Below, piece after piece: positions 14,912-23,509 of a DNA stretch of 38,208 nucleotides. The notes under the pieces are model-generated. The model saw only the letters and a list, made by a program, of their open reading frames with translations. It searched no databases and was not told the origin of the DNA. Made by a program: the position numbers and the translations under genes. This DNA is from JANYCG01 sp031365665 (lineage in GTDB: Bacteria > Pseudomonadota > Gammaproteobacteria > Burkholderiales > Burkholderiaceae_C), in contig JANLYO010000302.1 of the NCBI GenBank assembly GCA_031365665.1, positions 1-38,208 of the forward strand. The letters run 5' to 3'. Numbering within the stretch: position 1 is the stretch's first letter; every line of letters starts with the position of its first letter.

Positions 14912-15895
14912 ATGAGCTTTCGCAGAACCTTTATCGCCACGGCAACTTTAGCTGCCTTGGCGGCGCCTTTTGCCTTCAATGTGGCGGCGCAAACCGTGCT
15001 CAAGGCGGCTGATGTGCACCCGGTGGGTTATCCCAATGTGGTGGCCATGGAAAGTTTGGGCAAAAAACTCGAAGCCGCCACCAACGGCAAATACAAGCTG
15101 CAGATGTTTCCGGGCGGCGTGCTCGGCGGCGAGAAGGAGATGATCGAGCAAACCCAGGTGGGTGCCATCAATATTTTGCGTACTTCTCTGGGGCCTTTGG
15201 GTCCGGTGGTGCCGGATGTGAATGTGTTCAACATGCCCTTCGTGTTCCGCAACGAAGCGCACATGCGCGCCGTGATTGACGGCCCGATTGGCCAGGAGAT
15301 TCTGGACAAGATCACCGCCAGCCCTTCAAAAATGGTAGCGCTGGGCTGGATGGATGGCGGCTCGCGCAGCCTCTACACCAAGAAGCCGGTCAAAACACCG
15401 GCTGACCTGAAGGGCATGAAAGTCCGCATGATGGGCAACCCGCTGTTTGTCGACACCATGAACGCGATGGGTGGCAATGGCATCGCCATGGGCTACGGTG
15501 AAGTCTTCAGCGCCTTGCAGACGGGCGTGTTGGACGGCGCCGAAAACAATCCACCGAGCATGTTCACCTCCAACCATTACAACGCTGGCACCAAGTACTA
15601 CGCGCAGACCAACCACCTGATCATTCCGGAGATTTTTGTCATGTCCAAGCTGACCTGGGACAAGATGGGCAAAGACGAGCAGGCCCTGGTGCTGAAGTTT
15701 TCGCGTGAGGCGCAGATGGAGCAGCGCGCCCTGTGGGACAAAAGCGTGGCCGACTATTCGGGCAAATTGAAGGCAGCGGGGGTTGAGTTTGTCGCCGTCG
15801 ACCAAAAGCCGTTTTACGACGCCACCGCTCCGGTGCGTGCCAAATACGGTGCAGCCTATGCCGAGCTGATCAAGCGGATCGAAGCTGTCAAATAA
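14912..15895 (+). CDS. dctP: TRAP transporter periplasmic receptor (DctP family)
   Basis: A 327-residue extracytoplasmic binding protein. The signal peptide MSFRRTFIATATLAALAAPF ends near AAQ at about residue 27. Family motifs are YKLQMFPGGVLGGEKEMIEQTQVGAINI, MPFVFRNEAHMRAVIDGPIG and LKGMKVRMMGNPLFVDTMNAMGGN. Then come MGYGEVFSALQTGVLDGAENNP and SNHYNAGTKYY. Arg in KVRMMGNP is the conserved carboxylate anchor of TRAP receptors. AAGGAGA lies 6 bp before the ATG. Position after udh indicates a sugar-acid ligand (galacturonate or glucuronate). A hairpin in the 71-bp gap to dctQ may raise the receptor's share of expression. Confidence 0.93.
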   Translation: MSFRRTFIATATLAALAAPFAFNVAAQTVLKAADVHPVGYPNVVAMESLGKKLEAATNGKYKLQMFPGGVLGGEKEMIEQTQVGAINILRTSLGPLGPVVPDVNVFNMPFVFRNEAHMRAVIDGPIGQEILDKITASPSKMVALGWMDGGSRSLYTKKPVKTPADLKGMKVRMMGNPLFVDTMNAMGGNGIAMGYGEVFSALQTGVLDGAENNPPSMFTSNHYNAGTKYYAQTNHLIIPEIFVMSKLTWDKMGKDEQALVLKFSREAQMEQRALWDKSVADYSGKLKAAGVEFVAVDQKPFYDATAPVRAKYGAAYAELIKRIEAVK

Positions 15896-15907
15896 ATCAA
15901 ATTGCAC

Positions 15908-15935
15908 GCCTCCTGACGCCCTTGCGTCGGGAGGC
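15908..15935 (+). terminator. Intercistronic hairpin between dctP and dctQ
   Basis: GCCTCCTGACGC (15908-15919) pairs with GCGTCGGGAGGC (15924-15935) over 12 bp with one G-U pair and a CCTT loop. There is no strong T run after it (CCTGTGTTGTTG). It lies 13 bp after the dctP stop. It is better read as a partial attenuator or mRNA-stabilising stem than as a full terminator, since dctQM follow. Confidence 0.6.
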
Positions 15936-15966
15936 CCTGTGTTGTTGAACCCTTACTTGGATCATC

Positions 15967-16515
15967 ATGCGCGATTCGATCTTGCGTGTCCTTGACGGCA
16001 TTTACCTGGCCTGCATCTGGACAGCGGGTATTGCCATTTTCTTCATGAGTGTGATCATCCCCATCGGCGTGTTTGCGCGTTATGTGCTGGGCACGGGTGC
16101 GCAGTGGCCGGAGCCGATCGCCATCATGTTGATGGTCGTTTTCACTTTTATCGGCGCGGCGGCTGCCTATCGTGCGGGCGCCCACATTGCGGTGGCGATG
16201 TTGACCGAGCGTTTGCCGTCCCCTCTCAAACGGGCCTGCACCACGTTGGTTGATCTGGCGATGGTGGCAATCTGCGTATTTGGTGTGATTTACGGCACCA
16301 AGCTGGGGCTGGGCACCATGGGGCAGACACTGGCGGAGATCCCCTGGCTGCCGGTCGGCTTCACTTATTTGCCTTTGCCCTTTGGAGCCTTGTTGACGCT
16401 CATTTTCGTTGTGGAAAAGGTGACTCTGGGTTCCGCGCACCTGCGTGCCGTGGTTCGATATGACCACGGCTTGGAAGAGGCGCACGAGGCTGAACCGGCC
16501 TCAGCGGGAGCTTGA
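15967..16515 (+). CDS. dctQ: TRAP transporter small membrane subunit (DctQ family)
   Basis: A 182-residue inner-membrane protein with four predicted helices (about residues 14-35, 48-68, 90-110 and 130-152). It carries the DctQ features VFARYVLGTGAQWPEPIAIMLMV and FIGAAAAYRAGAHIAVAMLTERLP. It bridges the receptor and the large DctM channel. The start has no strong ribosome site (TTGGATCATC-ATG). The end lies 2 bp from the dctM start. The C-terminal tail after residue 160 is charged and cytoplasmic. Confidence 0.9.
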   Translation: MRDSILRVLDGIYLACIWTAGIAIFFMSVIIPIGVFARYVLGTGAQWPEPIAIMLMVVFTFIGAAAAYRAGAHIAVAMLTERLPSPLKRACTTLVDLAMVAICVFGVIYGTKLGLGTMGQTLAEIPWLPVGFTYLPLPFGALLTLIFVVEKVTLGSAHLRAVVRYDHGLEEAHEAEPASAGA

Positions 16516-16517
16516 CG

Positions 16518-17801
16518 ATGGACACCTTTGTATTGCTGGGCAGCTTCCTGGTGCTGATGCTGGTGGGCATGCCGGTGGCTTATGCACTTGGGCTCGCGTC
16601 CTTGGTCGGAGCCTTGTGGATCGATTTGCCGCTGGACGCGGTGATGATCCAGATCGCCAGCGGTGTCAACAAGTTCTCCTTGCTGGCGATTCCTTTTTTC
16701 GTATTGGCCGGCGCGCTGATGGCCGAGGGCGGCATGTCGCGCCGACTGGTGGCGTTTGCCAGCGTGCTGGTGGGTTTTGTGCGCGGCGGCTTGTCGTTGG
16801 TCAACATTCTGGCGTCCACTTTTTTTGGCGGCATTTCAGGCTCGGCAGTGGCCGACACCGCATCCATCGGTTCCGTGCTGATCCCGGAGATGGAGCGCAA
16901 AGGCTACCCCCGTGATTTCTCTGCAGCGCTCACGGTGAGTGGTTCCATCCAGGCGATCTTGATTCCGCCCAGCCACAACATGGTGATCTACTCCATGGCG
17001 GCTGGCGGCTCGGTGTCGGTGGCGGCCTTGTTTTTAGCCGGGCTGTTGCCTGGCCTGCTGCTGGGGGCCATGTTGGCCGGATACTGCCTGTACGTGGCGC
17101 GCAAGAAAAACTTCCCCAAGGGTGATGTGATTCCGTTGAAGCAGGCGCTCAAAATCTGCGCCGAAGCCATGTGGGGTTTGATGACCATGGTGATCATCTT
17201 GGGCGGCATCATGTCCGGCGTGTTCACCGCCAACGAGTCCGCCTCCATCGCTGTGATCTGGGCGTTTTTCGTGACCATGTTCATTTACCGCGACTACAAA
17301 TGGCGCGATCTGCCCAAGCTCTTGCATCGCACAGTGAAAACCGTCACCGTAGTGATGATCTTGATTGGATTTGCGGCGAGTTTTGGTTACGTCATGACGC
17401 TGATGCAAATCCCGCTGAAGATCACAACGATGTTCACCAGCCTGACCAACAACACCTACCTGATCCTGTTTTACATCAACATCATGTTGTTGATTTTGGG
17501 CACACTGATGGACATGGCGCCGCTGATCTTGATACTGACGCCGATCCTGCTGCCCGTAGTCAAGACGCTGGGTGTGGATCCGGTTCACTTCGGCATCATC
17601 ATCATGGTGAATTTGGGCATTGGCCTGCTGACGCCGCCCGTGGGCTCTGTGCTGTTTGTCGGCAGCGCCGTCGGCAAATTGACCATTGAAGCGTTGGTCA
17701 AGGCGATGTACCCGTTTTTTGGCGTGTTGTTGGTGCTGCTGGCACTGGTGACTTACTGGCCCGCGCTGAGTTTGTGGCTGCCCCGCATGATGGGTGTTTG
17801 A
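16518..17801 (+). CDS. dctM: TRAP transporter large membrane subunit (DctM family)
   Basis: A 427-residue protein with about 12 membrane helices, the sodium-coupled transport channel of the TRAP system. Typical segments are FVLLGSFLVLMLVGMPVAYA at the N-terminus, SLLAIPFFVLAGALMAEGG, the FFGGISGSAVADTASIGSVLIPEM re-entrant loop (about residues 100-123) and the second loop VNLGIGLLTPPVGSVLFVG. The ATG at 16518 follows GGGAG at the proper distance; a TTG at 16512 would overlap the dctQ stop. It belongs to the hexuronate operon. Confidence 0.92.
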   Translation: MDTFVLLGSFLVLMLVGMPVAYALGLASLVGALWIDLPLDAVMIQIASGVNKFSLLAIPFFVLAGALMAEGGMSRRLVAFASVLVGFVRGGLSLVNILASTFFGGISGSAVADTASIGSVLIPEMERKGYPRDFSAALTVSGSIQAILIPPSHNMVIYSMAAGGSVSVAALFLAGLLPGLLLGAMLAGYCLYVARKKNFPKGDVIPLKQALKICAEAMWGLMTMVIILGGIMSGVFTANESASIAVIWAFFVTMFIYRDYKWRDLPKLLHRTVKTVTVVMILIGFAASFGYVMTLMQIPLKITTMFTSLTNNTYLILFYINIMLLILGTLMDMAPLILILTPILLPVVKTLGVDPVHFGIIIMVNLGIGLLTPPVGSVLFVGSAVGKLTIEALVKAMYPFFGVLLVLLALVTYWPALSLWLPRMMGV

Positions 17802-17947
17802 CGCCTGGGCCATCAGCGCTGGCCTGTTGTCCGTCCCCGTCACGGACTTCAAGCCCGCAAAAGTGGAACAATTGGCCGCTTCGGTTCAAACGCCCGGCCC
17901 ACAATAGGTCTGCAAAATGGGCCCACCACGAATCTCAAGGAATTGCC

Positions 17948-19387
17948 ATGACCCAGAAACACGATAACCTCATCAACGGCCAATGGGTCGCAGGCAGCGC
18001 CTACACGCCCAACATCAACCCGTCCAACACAGCCGATGTGATTGGTGACTACACGCAGGCCAGCGCCGCGCAACTGGACGAAGCCGTCGCTGCCGCCCGC
18101 GCCGCATTTGGGGCTTGGTCCACAGGCGGCATCCAGGCGCGCTCGGACGCGCTGGACAAAATCGGCAATGAAATCCTGGCACGGCGCGAGGAGTTGGGCA
18201 CGCTGCTGTCGCGCGAAGAGGGAAAAACCAAACCCGAAGGCATTGGCGAAGCGGCGCGCGCGGGCTACATCTTCAAGTTTTTCGCTGGTGAATGCCTGCG
18301 CCTGGCCGGTGAGATGTTGCCCTCGGTGCGGCCCGGCATTGGCGTCGAAGTGACCCGAGAGCCGCTGGGTGTCGTGGGTTTGATCACGCCGTGGAATTTC
18401 CCCATCGCCATTCCCGCCTGGAAGATCGCACCGGCCCTGGCCTACGGCAACTGCGTGGTGCTCAAGCCCGCCGACCTGGTGCCCGGCTGCGCCTGGGCGC
18501 TGGCAGAGATCATTTCGCGCAGCGGCATTCCAGCGGGCGTGTTCAACCTGGTGATGGGACGCGGCAGTGTGATTGGTGACGCTTTTGTGAATCACGCCGG
18601 TGTGGACGCCATCAGCTTCACGGGCTCACAGCAAGTCGGGGGCCGCATCGCGCAGCAGTGTGCGGTGAATCTCAAAAAAGTGCAACTGGAGATGGGCGGC
18701 AAGAATCCGCAGGTGATTCTGGATGACGCGGTGCTGGCCCAGGCGGTTGAGCTGTCAGTGCAGAGTGCGTTTTTCTCGACCGGGCAGCGTTGCACTGCGT
18801 CCAGCCGCTTGATCGTGACGGACGGTATTTATCCCAAGTTTGTCGATGCCGTCAAAACGCGCATGGCGGCGCTGAAGGTGGGCGACGCCTTGGCGGCGGG
18901 CATCGACATTGGCCCGGTGTCGTCGCAATCCCAACTCGAGCAGGATTTGAGTTATGTGGAGATTGGCAAAGCGGAAGGCGCTACCCTGGTCGCAGGCGGC
19001 GAACGCCTGAAATTGTCCACGGACGGCTACTTCATGGCGCCTGCGCTCCTGACCGACACCACCTCCAGCATGCGCATCAACCGAGAAGAAGTCTTCGGCC
19101 CGGTGGCCAGCATCATCCGCGTCAAAGACTATGAAGCTGCACTCGCTGAGGCCAACAATACGAACTTTGGCCTGTCTGCCGGCATCGCCACCACCTCGCT
19201 CAAATACGCCACGCATTTCAAGCGCCATTCGCAGGCGGGCATGGTGATGGTGAACCTGCCCACGGCGGGGGTCGATTACCACGTACCTTTCGGTGGCCGC
19301 AAAGGCTCCAGTTTTGGCGCGCGGGAGCAGGGCCGCTACGCACAGGAGTTTTTCACCACCGTGAAAACTTCCTACACCTTGGCCTGA
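17948..19387 (+). CDS. Aldehyde dehydrogenase, probable alpha-ketoglutarate semialdehyde dehydrogenase
   Basis: A 479-residue NAD(P)-dependent aldehyde dehydrogenase with all catalytic parts: Asn150 in TPWNFP, Lys173 in VLKPAD, FTGSQQVGG at 224-232, Glu248 in LEMGGKNP and the nucleophile Cys282 in TGQRCTASS. The C-terminal PFGGRKGSSFGAREQG is as in KGSADH enzymes. These form the last step (2,5-dioxopentanoate to 2-oxoglutarate) of the oxidative uronate and pentose pathways. AAGGA at 17938-17942 fixes the ATG at 17948; the frame stays open 58 codons upstream without features. It lies 146 bp after dctM, so it may have its own promoter. Another semialdehyde substrate cannot be excluded. Confidence 0.88.
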   Translation: MTQKHDNLINGQWVAGSAYTPNINPSNTADVIGDYTQASAAQLDEAVAAARAAFGAWSTGGIQARSDALDKIGNEILARREELGTLLSREEGKTKPEGIGEAARAGYIFKFFAGECLRLAGEMLPSVRPGIGVEVTREPLGVVGLITPWNFPIAIPAWKIAPALAYGNCVVLKPADLVPGCAWALAEIISRSGIPAGVFNLVMGRGSVIGDAFVNHAGVDAISFTGSQQVGGRIAQQCAVNLKKVQLEMGGKNPQVILDDAVLAQAVELSVQSAFFSTGQRCTASSRLIVTDGIYPKFVDAVKTRMAALKVGDALAAGIDIGPVSSQSQLEQDLSYVEIGKAEGATLVAGGERLKLSTDGYFMAPALLTDTTSSMRINREEVFGPVASIIRVKDYEAALAEANNTNFGLSAGIATTSLKYATHFKRHSQAGMVMVNLPTAGVDYHVPFGGRKGSSFGAREQGRYAQEFFTTVKTSYTLA

Positions 19388-19434
19388 TGCGGTGAGGCGT
19401 CTCATCTTGCGTCTCACTTCGGTATGATCGGTTG

Positions 19435-19968
19435 ATGAGCGCAATTGAATGGTCTGAAGAGTTGGAACTGGGCTTGTCCTACATGGACGAGACCCATCGG
19501 GAATTTGTCAGCTTGCTCGGGGGCGTGGCTGACGCGCCCGACGGCCAACTCATGGCGGCCTGGCAGTCGGTCTTGGTGCATACCGAGGACCACTTTGGCC
19601 GCGAAGACCAGTGGATGCGCGACTCGGCTTTTCCCCCCGGCGACTGCCACACCACTGAGCACCAAGCCATCCTGCAAGTGATGCGAGAAGGTGGCCGTCG
19701 TGGCGCAGCAGGCAACCTGGCGATGGTGCGCCAACTGGCACGCGAGCTCGGTGTGTGGTTTGCGGGCCATGCGCAGAGCATGGACAACGCGCTGGCGCTT
19801 TTCCTCAAGGAAGTGCAATACAACGAAGCCACAGGGCACGTGGGCAAGCCCTATGTGCACCCGGTTGAACTGGGCAGCAATGCGCCGACCTGCGAGCCAA
19901 TGTCGGATGCCGACATGCAGGCCGCCATACAAGCGGGCATTCGGGCGGCTGAGACTTCAGACGCCTGA
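19435..19968 (+). CDS. Hemerythrin-domain protein
   Basis: A 177-residue protein with a complete di-iron hemerythrin ligand set: His21, His53-x3-Glu57, His72-x3-His76 and His112-x4-Asp117. The domain covers residues 1-130. The last 45 residues are a polar tail rich in Ala, Glu and Asp that belongs to no domain I know. It could bind oxygen, sense redox state or store iron. It stands alone after the aldehyde dehydrogenase (47 bp) and is convergent with the MDR gene 22 bp away. The ribosome site is weak. A TTG one codon earlier is an alternative start. Confidence 0.88.
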   Translation: MSAIEWSEELELGLSYMDETHREFVSLLGGVADAPDGQLMAAWQSVLVHTEDHFGREDQWMRDSAFPPGDCHTTEHQAILQVMREGGRRGAAGNLAMVRQLARELGVWFAGHAQSMDNALALFLKEVQYNEATGHVGKPYVHPVELGSNAPTCEPMSDADMQAAIQAGIRAAETSDA

Positions 19969-19990
19969 TTGGGTTCTGCGGCGGGTCAGC

Positions 19991-21127
19991 CTACAGACTC
20001 GGGTTGATGAGGTATTTTGTCCCCGTCGCGCGCTGGTTATAAACCGCAATCGCATCTTTCGAGAGCGCCTCGGCCAGCGAAATCTCTTTTGAGTAGCGGC
20101 TGGCAAATGTGGTTTTGAGTTCCGCCGCCACCCGTGCGCGCAACTGTGCATTTTTCTCAGCCGAGAGTTTGCTCAAAAACGGAAACACCAGCCAGCCGCC
20201 CATGCCCCAGGCCATGCCGAAGCTGCGGTTGAATTCGGTCGGGCTCATGTCCAGCCCGCCGTAGAGGTACACCTGCTTGTGGGTGGTGGAGCCATAGCGG
20301 CTGTATTCTTTGGCGGTGCGGCTCAGAGCGGCCTCCATGCACATCAAAATTTGGCCACCCAACTTGCCGCCACCGGCCGCGTCAAAAGCCAGCGTGGCGC
20401 CGGTGTCGACCAGGGCCTGCGTCAGGTCTTCCATGAAATTGGGTGACGACTGGTTGCACACCCATTTGGCGCCCATGCCGCGCAAGAGGGCCTCTTGCTC
20501 GGGCTTGCGCACGATATTGACAAGATCAATGCCGTCTTGTTGGCAAATCTTGAGCAACATCTGGCCCAGGTTCGAGGCTGCCGCCGTGTGCACGATGGCT
20601 TTGTGGTTCTCAAAACGCATGGTTTCGACAAAGCCCAGCGCCGTCAGCGGGTTGACGTAACACGAAGCGCCGTCGGCCGCCGAGGCATCCGCTGGCAGCA
20701 CCAAACACTGGTTGGCTTTGGCCGTGCGGTACTGTGAATACATTGCCCCAGCGATCACCGCCACCTTTTTGCCGATCAAGGCCTGCGCTGCGGATGATGC
20801 GCCTGCCGCCACCACGGTGCCTGCGCCTTCGTTGCCCACAGGCAGCGATTGGCCCATGCGCCCGGCCATGGCTTTCATGGCGCGTTCGGGCACGGGCGCA
20901 GTGACCACGGGTGCAGCGGCGGTGCCTGAAAATTTGGCGGCAGGCATGTCGCCCGCGCCAAACAGCAGGCCGATGTCGGAAGGGTTGATCGGCGTGGCTT
21001 CAATGCGGATCACCACTTCGTCCGCCGCCGGGGCGGGTGTCTCGACGCTGGCCAGTGACAGCTCCAGCTCGCCGCTGGCTTTGATGAGCGAGCGAAGTTG
21101 CAGGCCGGTGAAGGTGGTTTGAGTCAT
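19991..21127 (-). CDS. Medium-chain (MDR) oxidoreductase, quinone-reductase-like
   Basis: A 378-residue zinc-free MDR-superfamily oxidoreductase, probably NADPH-dependent. The catalytic-domain strand EVVIRIEATPINPSDIGLLFG is at about residues 38-58, LPVGNEGAGTVVAAG near 92-106 and AGAMYSQYRTA near 120-130. The nucleotide fold has HTAAASNLGQMLLKICQQ instead of the more usual GxxGxxG. It lacks the four structural-zinc cysteines of alcohol dehydrogenases. The ATG at 21127 is chosen because MDR homology starts at once. The frame stays open 103 codons further upstream, across the divergent EamA gene. The substrate is unknown: quinones, enones or enoyl-CoA are typical of the group. Confidence 0.85.
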   Translation of the reverse strand: MTQTTFTGLQLRSLIKASGELELSLASVETPAPAADEVVIRIEATPINPSDIGLLFGAGDMPAAKFSGTAAAPVVTAPVPERAMKAMAGRMGQSLPVGNEGAGTVVAAGASSAAQALIGKKVAVIAGAMYSQYRTAKANQCLVLPADASAADGASCYVNPLTALGFVETMRFENHKAIVHTAAASNLGQMLLKICQQDGIDLVNIVRKPEQEALLRGMGAKWVCNQSSPNFMEDLTQALVDTGATLAFDAAGGGKLGGQILMCMEAALSRTAKEYSRYGSTTHKQVYLYGGLDMSPTEFNRSFGMAWGMGGWLVFPFLSKLSAEKNAQLRARVAAELKTTFASRYSKEISLAEALSKDAIAVYNQRATGTKYLINPSL

Positions 21128-21221
21128 GGTCTGAAAATAATTTGGTTTGGTGAAAGCTTGAGATGTCAACGCCGTCGCTGGTTTGGTGGATGGGAGCCGC
21201 TCATAATCCCATGAGCATACC

Positions 21222-22187
21222 GTGAATGACAATGGTGCGAACGACGCGCCCAAATTTGACCCGTTCCAAACCCCCCATCCCGAAATGCCCGCCCCCACGA
21301 CGCAACGCATTCTCATATTGACTACGCTGGCCATGCTCGCGTTTGCGGCCAATTCGCTGCTGTGCCGACTGGCGCTCAAATTCACACCGATTGACGCCGC
21401 CACTTTCACGGCGATCCGGCTGCTCTCAGCCAGCATGGTTCTGATGATGTTGGTTTCCTGGCGTGGAGGTGCCGTCGCACCAATCGGGGCTGCTCAGCAC
21501 GCAAACCTTCCACCCCCGGCGAGCTGGCGAAGCGAAGGCAATTGGCCCAGCGCCGCCGCGCTTTTTGTCTACGCCGCCGGATTTTCACTGGCCTACCTTG
21601 AACTCACTGCGGCGACTGGCGCACTGCTGCTGTTTGGCTCGGTGCAGGTCAGCATGATCGGCTACGGCATCTTCAAAGGCGAGCGGCTCTCACCCGTGCA
21701 AATGCTGGGCTTCTTGATGGCGCTGGCGGGTTTGGTGCTGATGCTGCTGCCCGGCCTGGCCGCGCCGCCCTTGAAAAACGCAGCCCTGATGGTCCTCGCG
21801 GGCGTGGCCTGGGGCATGTATTCGATTCGTGGCCGGGGCACCCAACACCCGATTGCCGCGACCACCGGCAACTTTGTCCGTACCCTGCCGTTCACCCTGG
21901 TCTTGAGCGCCGTCTGGCTCAGCCAGTTTTCATTCAGCATGGCAGGTGCTGCCTACGCGCTGGCGTCAGGGGCGCTCGCGAGCGGCTTGGGTTACGTCAT
22001 CTGGTACCAGGTGCTGCCCGCGCTCAAAGCCACCCAAGCGGCTGCTGTGCAACTGAGCGTACCGGTGATCGCCGCGCTCGGCGGCGTCTTGTTCATTGGC
22101 GAAGCCCTGAGCCTGACCCTGGTGGCCGCCTCCGTGGCGGTGCTGGCGGGCATTGGCTTGGTGATTTGGGACCGGGGGCGTAGCTGA
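21222..22187 (+). CDS. EamA-family (DMT superfamily) permease
   Basis: A 321-residue inner-membrane protein with ten helices as two EamA repeats. Repeat one is at about residues 30-155 (LCRLALKFTPIDAATFTAIRLLSA, then FKGERLSPVQMLGFLMALAGLVLMLLPG). Repeat two is at about 165-315 (GVAWGMYSIRGRG, ALASGLGYVIWYQVLPAL, PVIAALGGVLFIGEALSL). It is probably an exporter of amino acids or other metabolites; substrate unknown. The start is uncertain: GTG at 21222 gives a 21-residue polar leader, ATG at 21285 starts just before the first helix, and neither has a clear ribosome site. It is divergent from the MDR oxidoreductase, 94 bp apart. Confidence 0.87.
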   Translation: MNDNGANDAPKFDPFQTPHPEMPAPTTQRILILTTLAMLAFAANSLLCRLALKFTPIDAATFTAIRLLSASMVLMMLVSWRGGAVAPIGAAQHANLPPPASWRSEGNWPSAAALFVYAAGFSLAYLELTAATGALLLFGSVQVSMIGYGIFKGERLSPVQMLGFLMALAGLVLMLLPGLAAPPLKNAALMVLAGVAWGMYSIRGRGTQHPIAATTGNFVRTLPFTLVLSAVWLSQFSFSMAGAAYALASGALASGLGYVIWYQVLPALKATQAAAVQLSVPVIAALGGVLFIGEALSLTLVAASVAVLAGIGLVIWDRGRS

Positions 22188-22190
22188 TTT

Positions 22191-22304
22191 GATAGCATTT
22201 ATATAGCGAAACAACCATATAATACGTGGCCTAAAGACCAATCAGAGTGCGAACAGTATTCTCGAAAGCGATTTTTAACGCAATCATACCCACAATGGGT
22301 ATGA
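22191..22304 (+). repeat. Composite intergenic repeat, copy 2
   Basis: GATAGCATTTATATAGC at 22191-22207 and ATACGTGGCCTAAAGACCAA to 22241 are followed, 49 bp after CCTAA, by the dyad TCATACCCA-CAA-TGGGTATGA at 22284-22304. This is the same composition and spacing as copy 1 at 4223-4329, while the 49 bp between are hardly conserved. It lies in the 215-bp convergent gap between the EamA and MetE-like genes. Confidence 0.6.
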
Positions 22305-22402
22305 CTTTATTGGGGCGGGCAGATGATTGAAAACCTGCCACGTCCTGAAGTTCAGGGTGTGGCGGTTAAAAATCGCAATTGGCGAAGCTCCTCAAGCCCT
22401 CA

Positions 22403-23509
22403 TCAACCCCACACCTCCTGGGCCGTCTCAATCACCAGCCGCAGCTTGGCGCGTTGCGCTTCCACGGCGATGTCGTTGCCGTGCACGGTGCTGGCAAAAC
22501 CGCATTGGGGGGAGAGGGCGAGTTGGTCCAGGGGAGCGTATTTGGCGGCTTCGTCGATGCGGCGTTTGAGGTCGTCTTTCTTCTCCAGCGCACCGAATTT
22601 GGTGGTCACCAGGCCCAGGACCACGGTTTTGCCTTTGGAGAGGTAACGCAGGGGTTTGAAGTCGCCGCTGCGGTCGTCGTCGTATTCCATGAAATAGGCG
22701 TCGATGTTCATCTCGGACAGCAGCGCCTCGGCCACGGGTTCGTAGTTGCCCGCCGCCGCGTGCGTGCTCTTGAAATTGCCGCGGCACAGGTGCATGGCCA
22801 GTGTCATGCCGGCCGGTTTTTGCGCGACCACCAGGTTGATGAACTTGGCGTAGCGGTGGGCCAATTCATTGGGGTCGTCGCCTCGGCCTTTGGCGGCTTC
22901 ACGCATTTTGTCGTCGCACAGGTAGGCCAGGTTGGTGTCGTCCATCTGCACGTAGTTGCAACCTGCCGCTGAGAGGCTGCGCAACTCGTCGCCGTAGGCG
23001 CGGGCCACGTCTTCGTAAAACACGGGATCGAGCTCAGGGTAGGCGGTGCGGCTGATGCCGGCCCTACCGCCACGAAAGTGCAGCATGGTGGGCGAGGGGA
23101 TGGTCACCTTGGGGGTGCGGCCCGCGCTTACTTGGGCTTTGAGGTATTGAAAATCCGCCAACTGGATTTGTTTGGCGTGCGTGACTTTGTCGACCACATG
23201 GATGGCCGGCGGCACCAGGTGTTCCACGCCGTTGGCGTCGCGTGACAGGGTCGCTTCGCCGACCTTCACGCCGCCCAACTGCTCCAGAAAATCGAGGTGA
23301 AAATAGGTGCGGCGGTACTCGCCGTCGGTGATGGATTTGAGGCCCACGTCTTCCTGGAACTTGACGATCTCGCTGATGGCTTTGTCCTCCACGACGCGCA
23401 GTTGCTCAGGCGTGATCTGCCCCTTGGCTTTTTGCTCACGCGCGTCCAAGAGGAATTTGGGGCGCAGGAAGCTGCCGACGTGGTCAAAGCGTGCGGGAAT
23501 GTGACTCAT
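22403..23509 (-). CDS. Cobalamin-independent methionine synthase II-like methyltransferase (MetE C-domain/YxjG type)
   Basis: A 368-residue single-domain protein equivalent to the C-terminal catalytic barrel of MetE. The zinc ligands are present: His240 and Cys242 (MHLCRGN), Glu275 (FMEYDDD) and Cys336 (LSPQCGFAS). The N-terminal DHVGSFLRP and SITDGEYRR (59-67) are standard for this group. Such proteins move a methyl group to or from a thiol (homocysteine or another acceptor). The usual folate donor domain is absent. It is divergent from vanA with 207 bp between starts. A ribosome site AGGAG precedes the ATG at 23509 (minus strand). A role in handling the methyl group of methoxylated aromatics is tempting, but VanA releases formaldehyde, so the link is only contextual. 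Confidence 0.87.
   Translation of the reverse strand: MSHIPARFDHVGSFLRPKFLLDAREQKAKGQITPEQLRVVEDKAISEIVKFQEDVGLKSITDGEYRRTYFHLDFLEQLGGVKVGEATLSRDANGVEHLVPPAIHVVDKVTHAKQIQLADFQYLKAQVSAGRTPKVTIPSPTMLHFRGGRAGISRTAYPELDPVFYEDVARAYGDELRSLSAAGCNYVQMDDTNLAYLCDDKMREAAKGRGDDPNELAHRYAKFINLVVAQKPAGMTLAMHLCRGNFKSTHAAAGNYEPVAEALLSEMNIDAYFMEYDDDRSGDFKPLRYLSKGKTVVLGLVTTKFGALEKKDDLKRRIDEAAKYAPLDQLALSPQCGFASTVHGNDIAVEAQRAKLRLVIETAQEVWG

Noticed and set aside
21128..21436. 103-codon extension of the MDR oxidoreductase on the minus strand
   Set aside because: It overlaps the divergent EamA gene and precedes the conserved MDR start; not plausible protein sequence.
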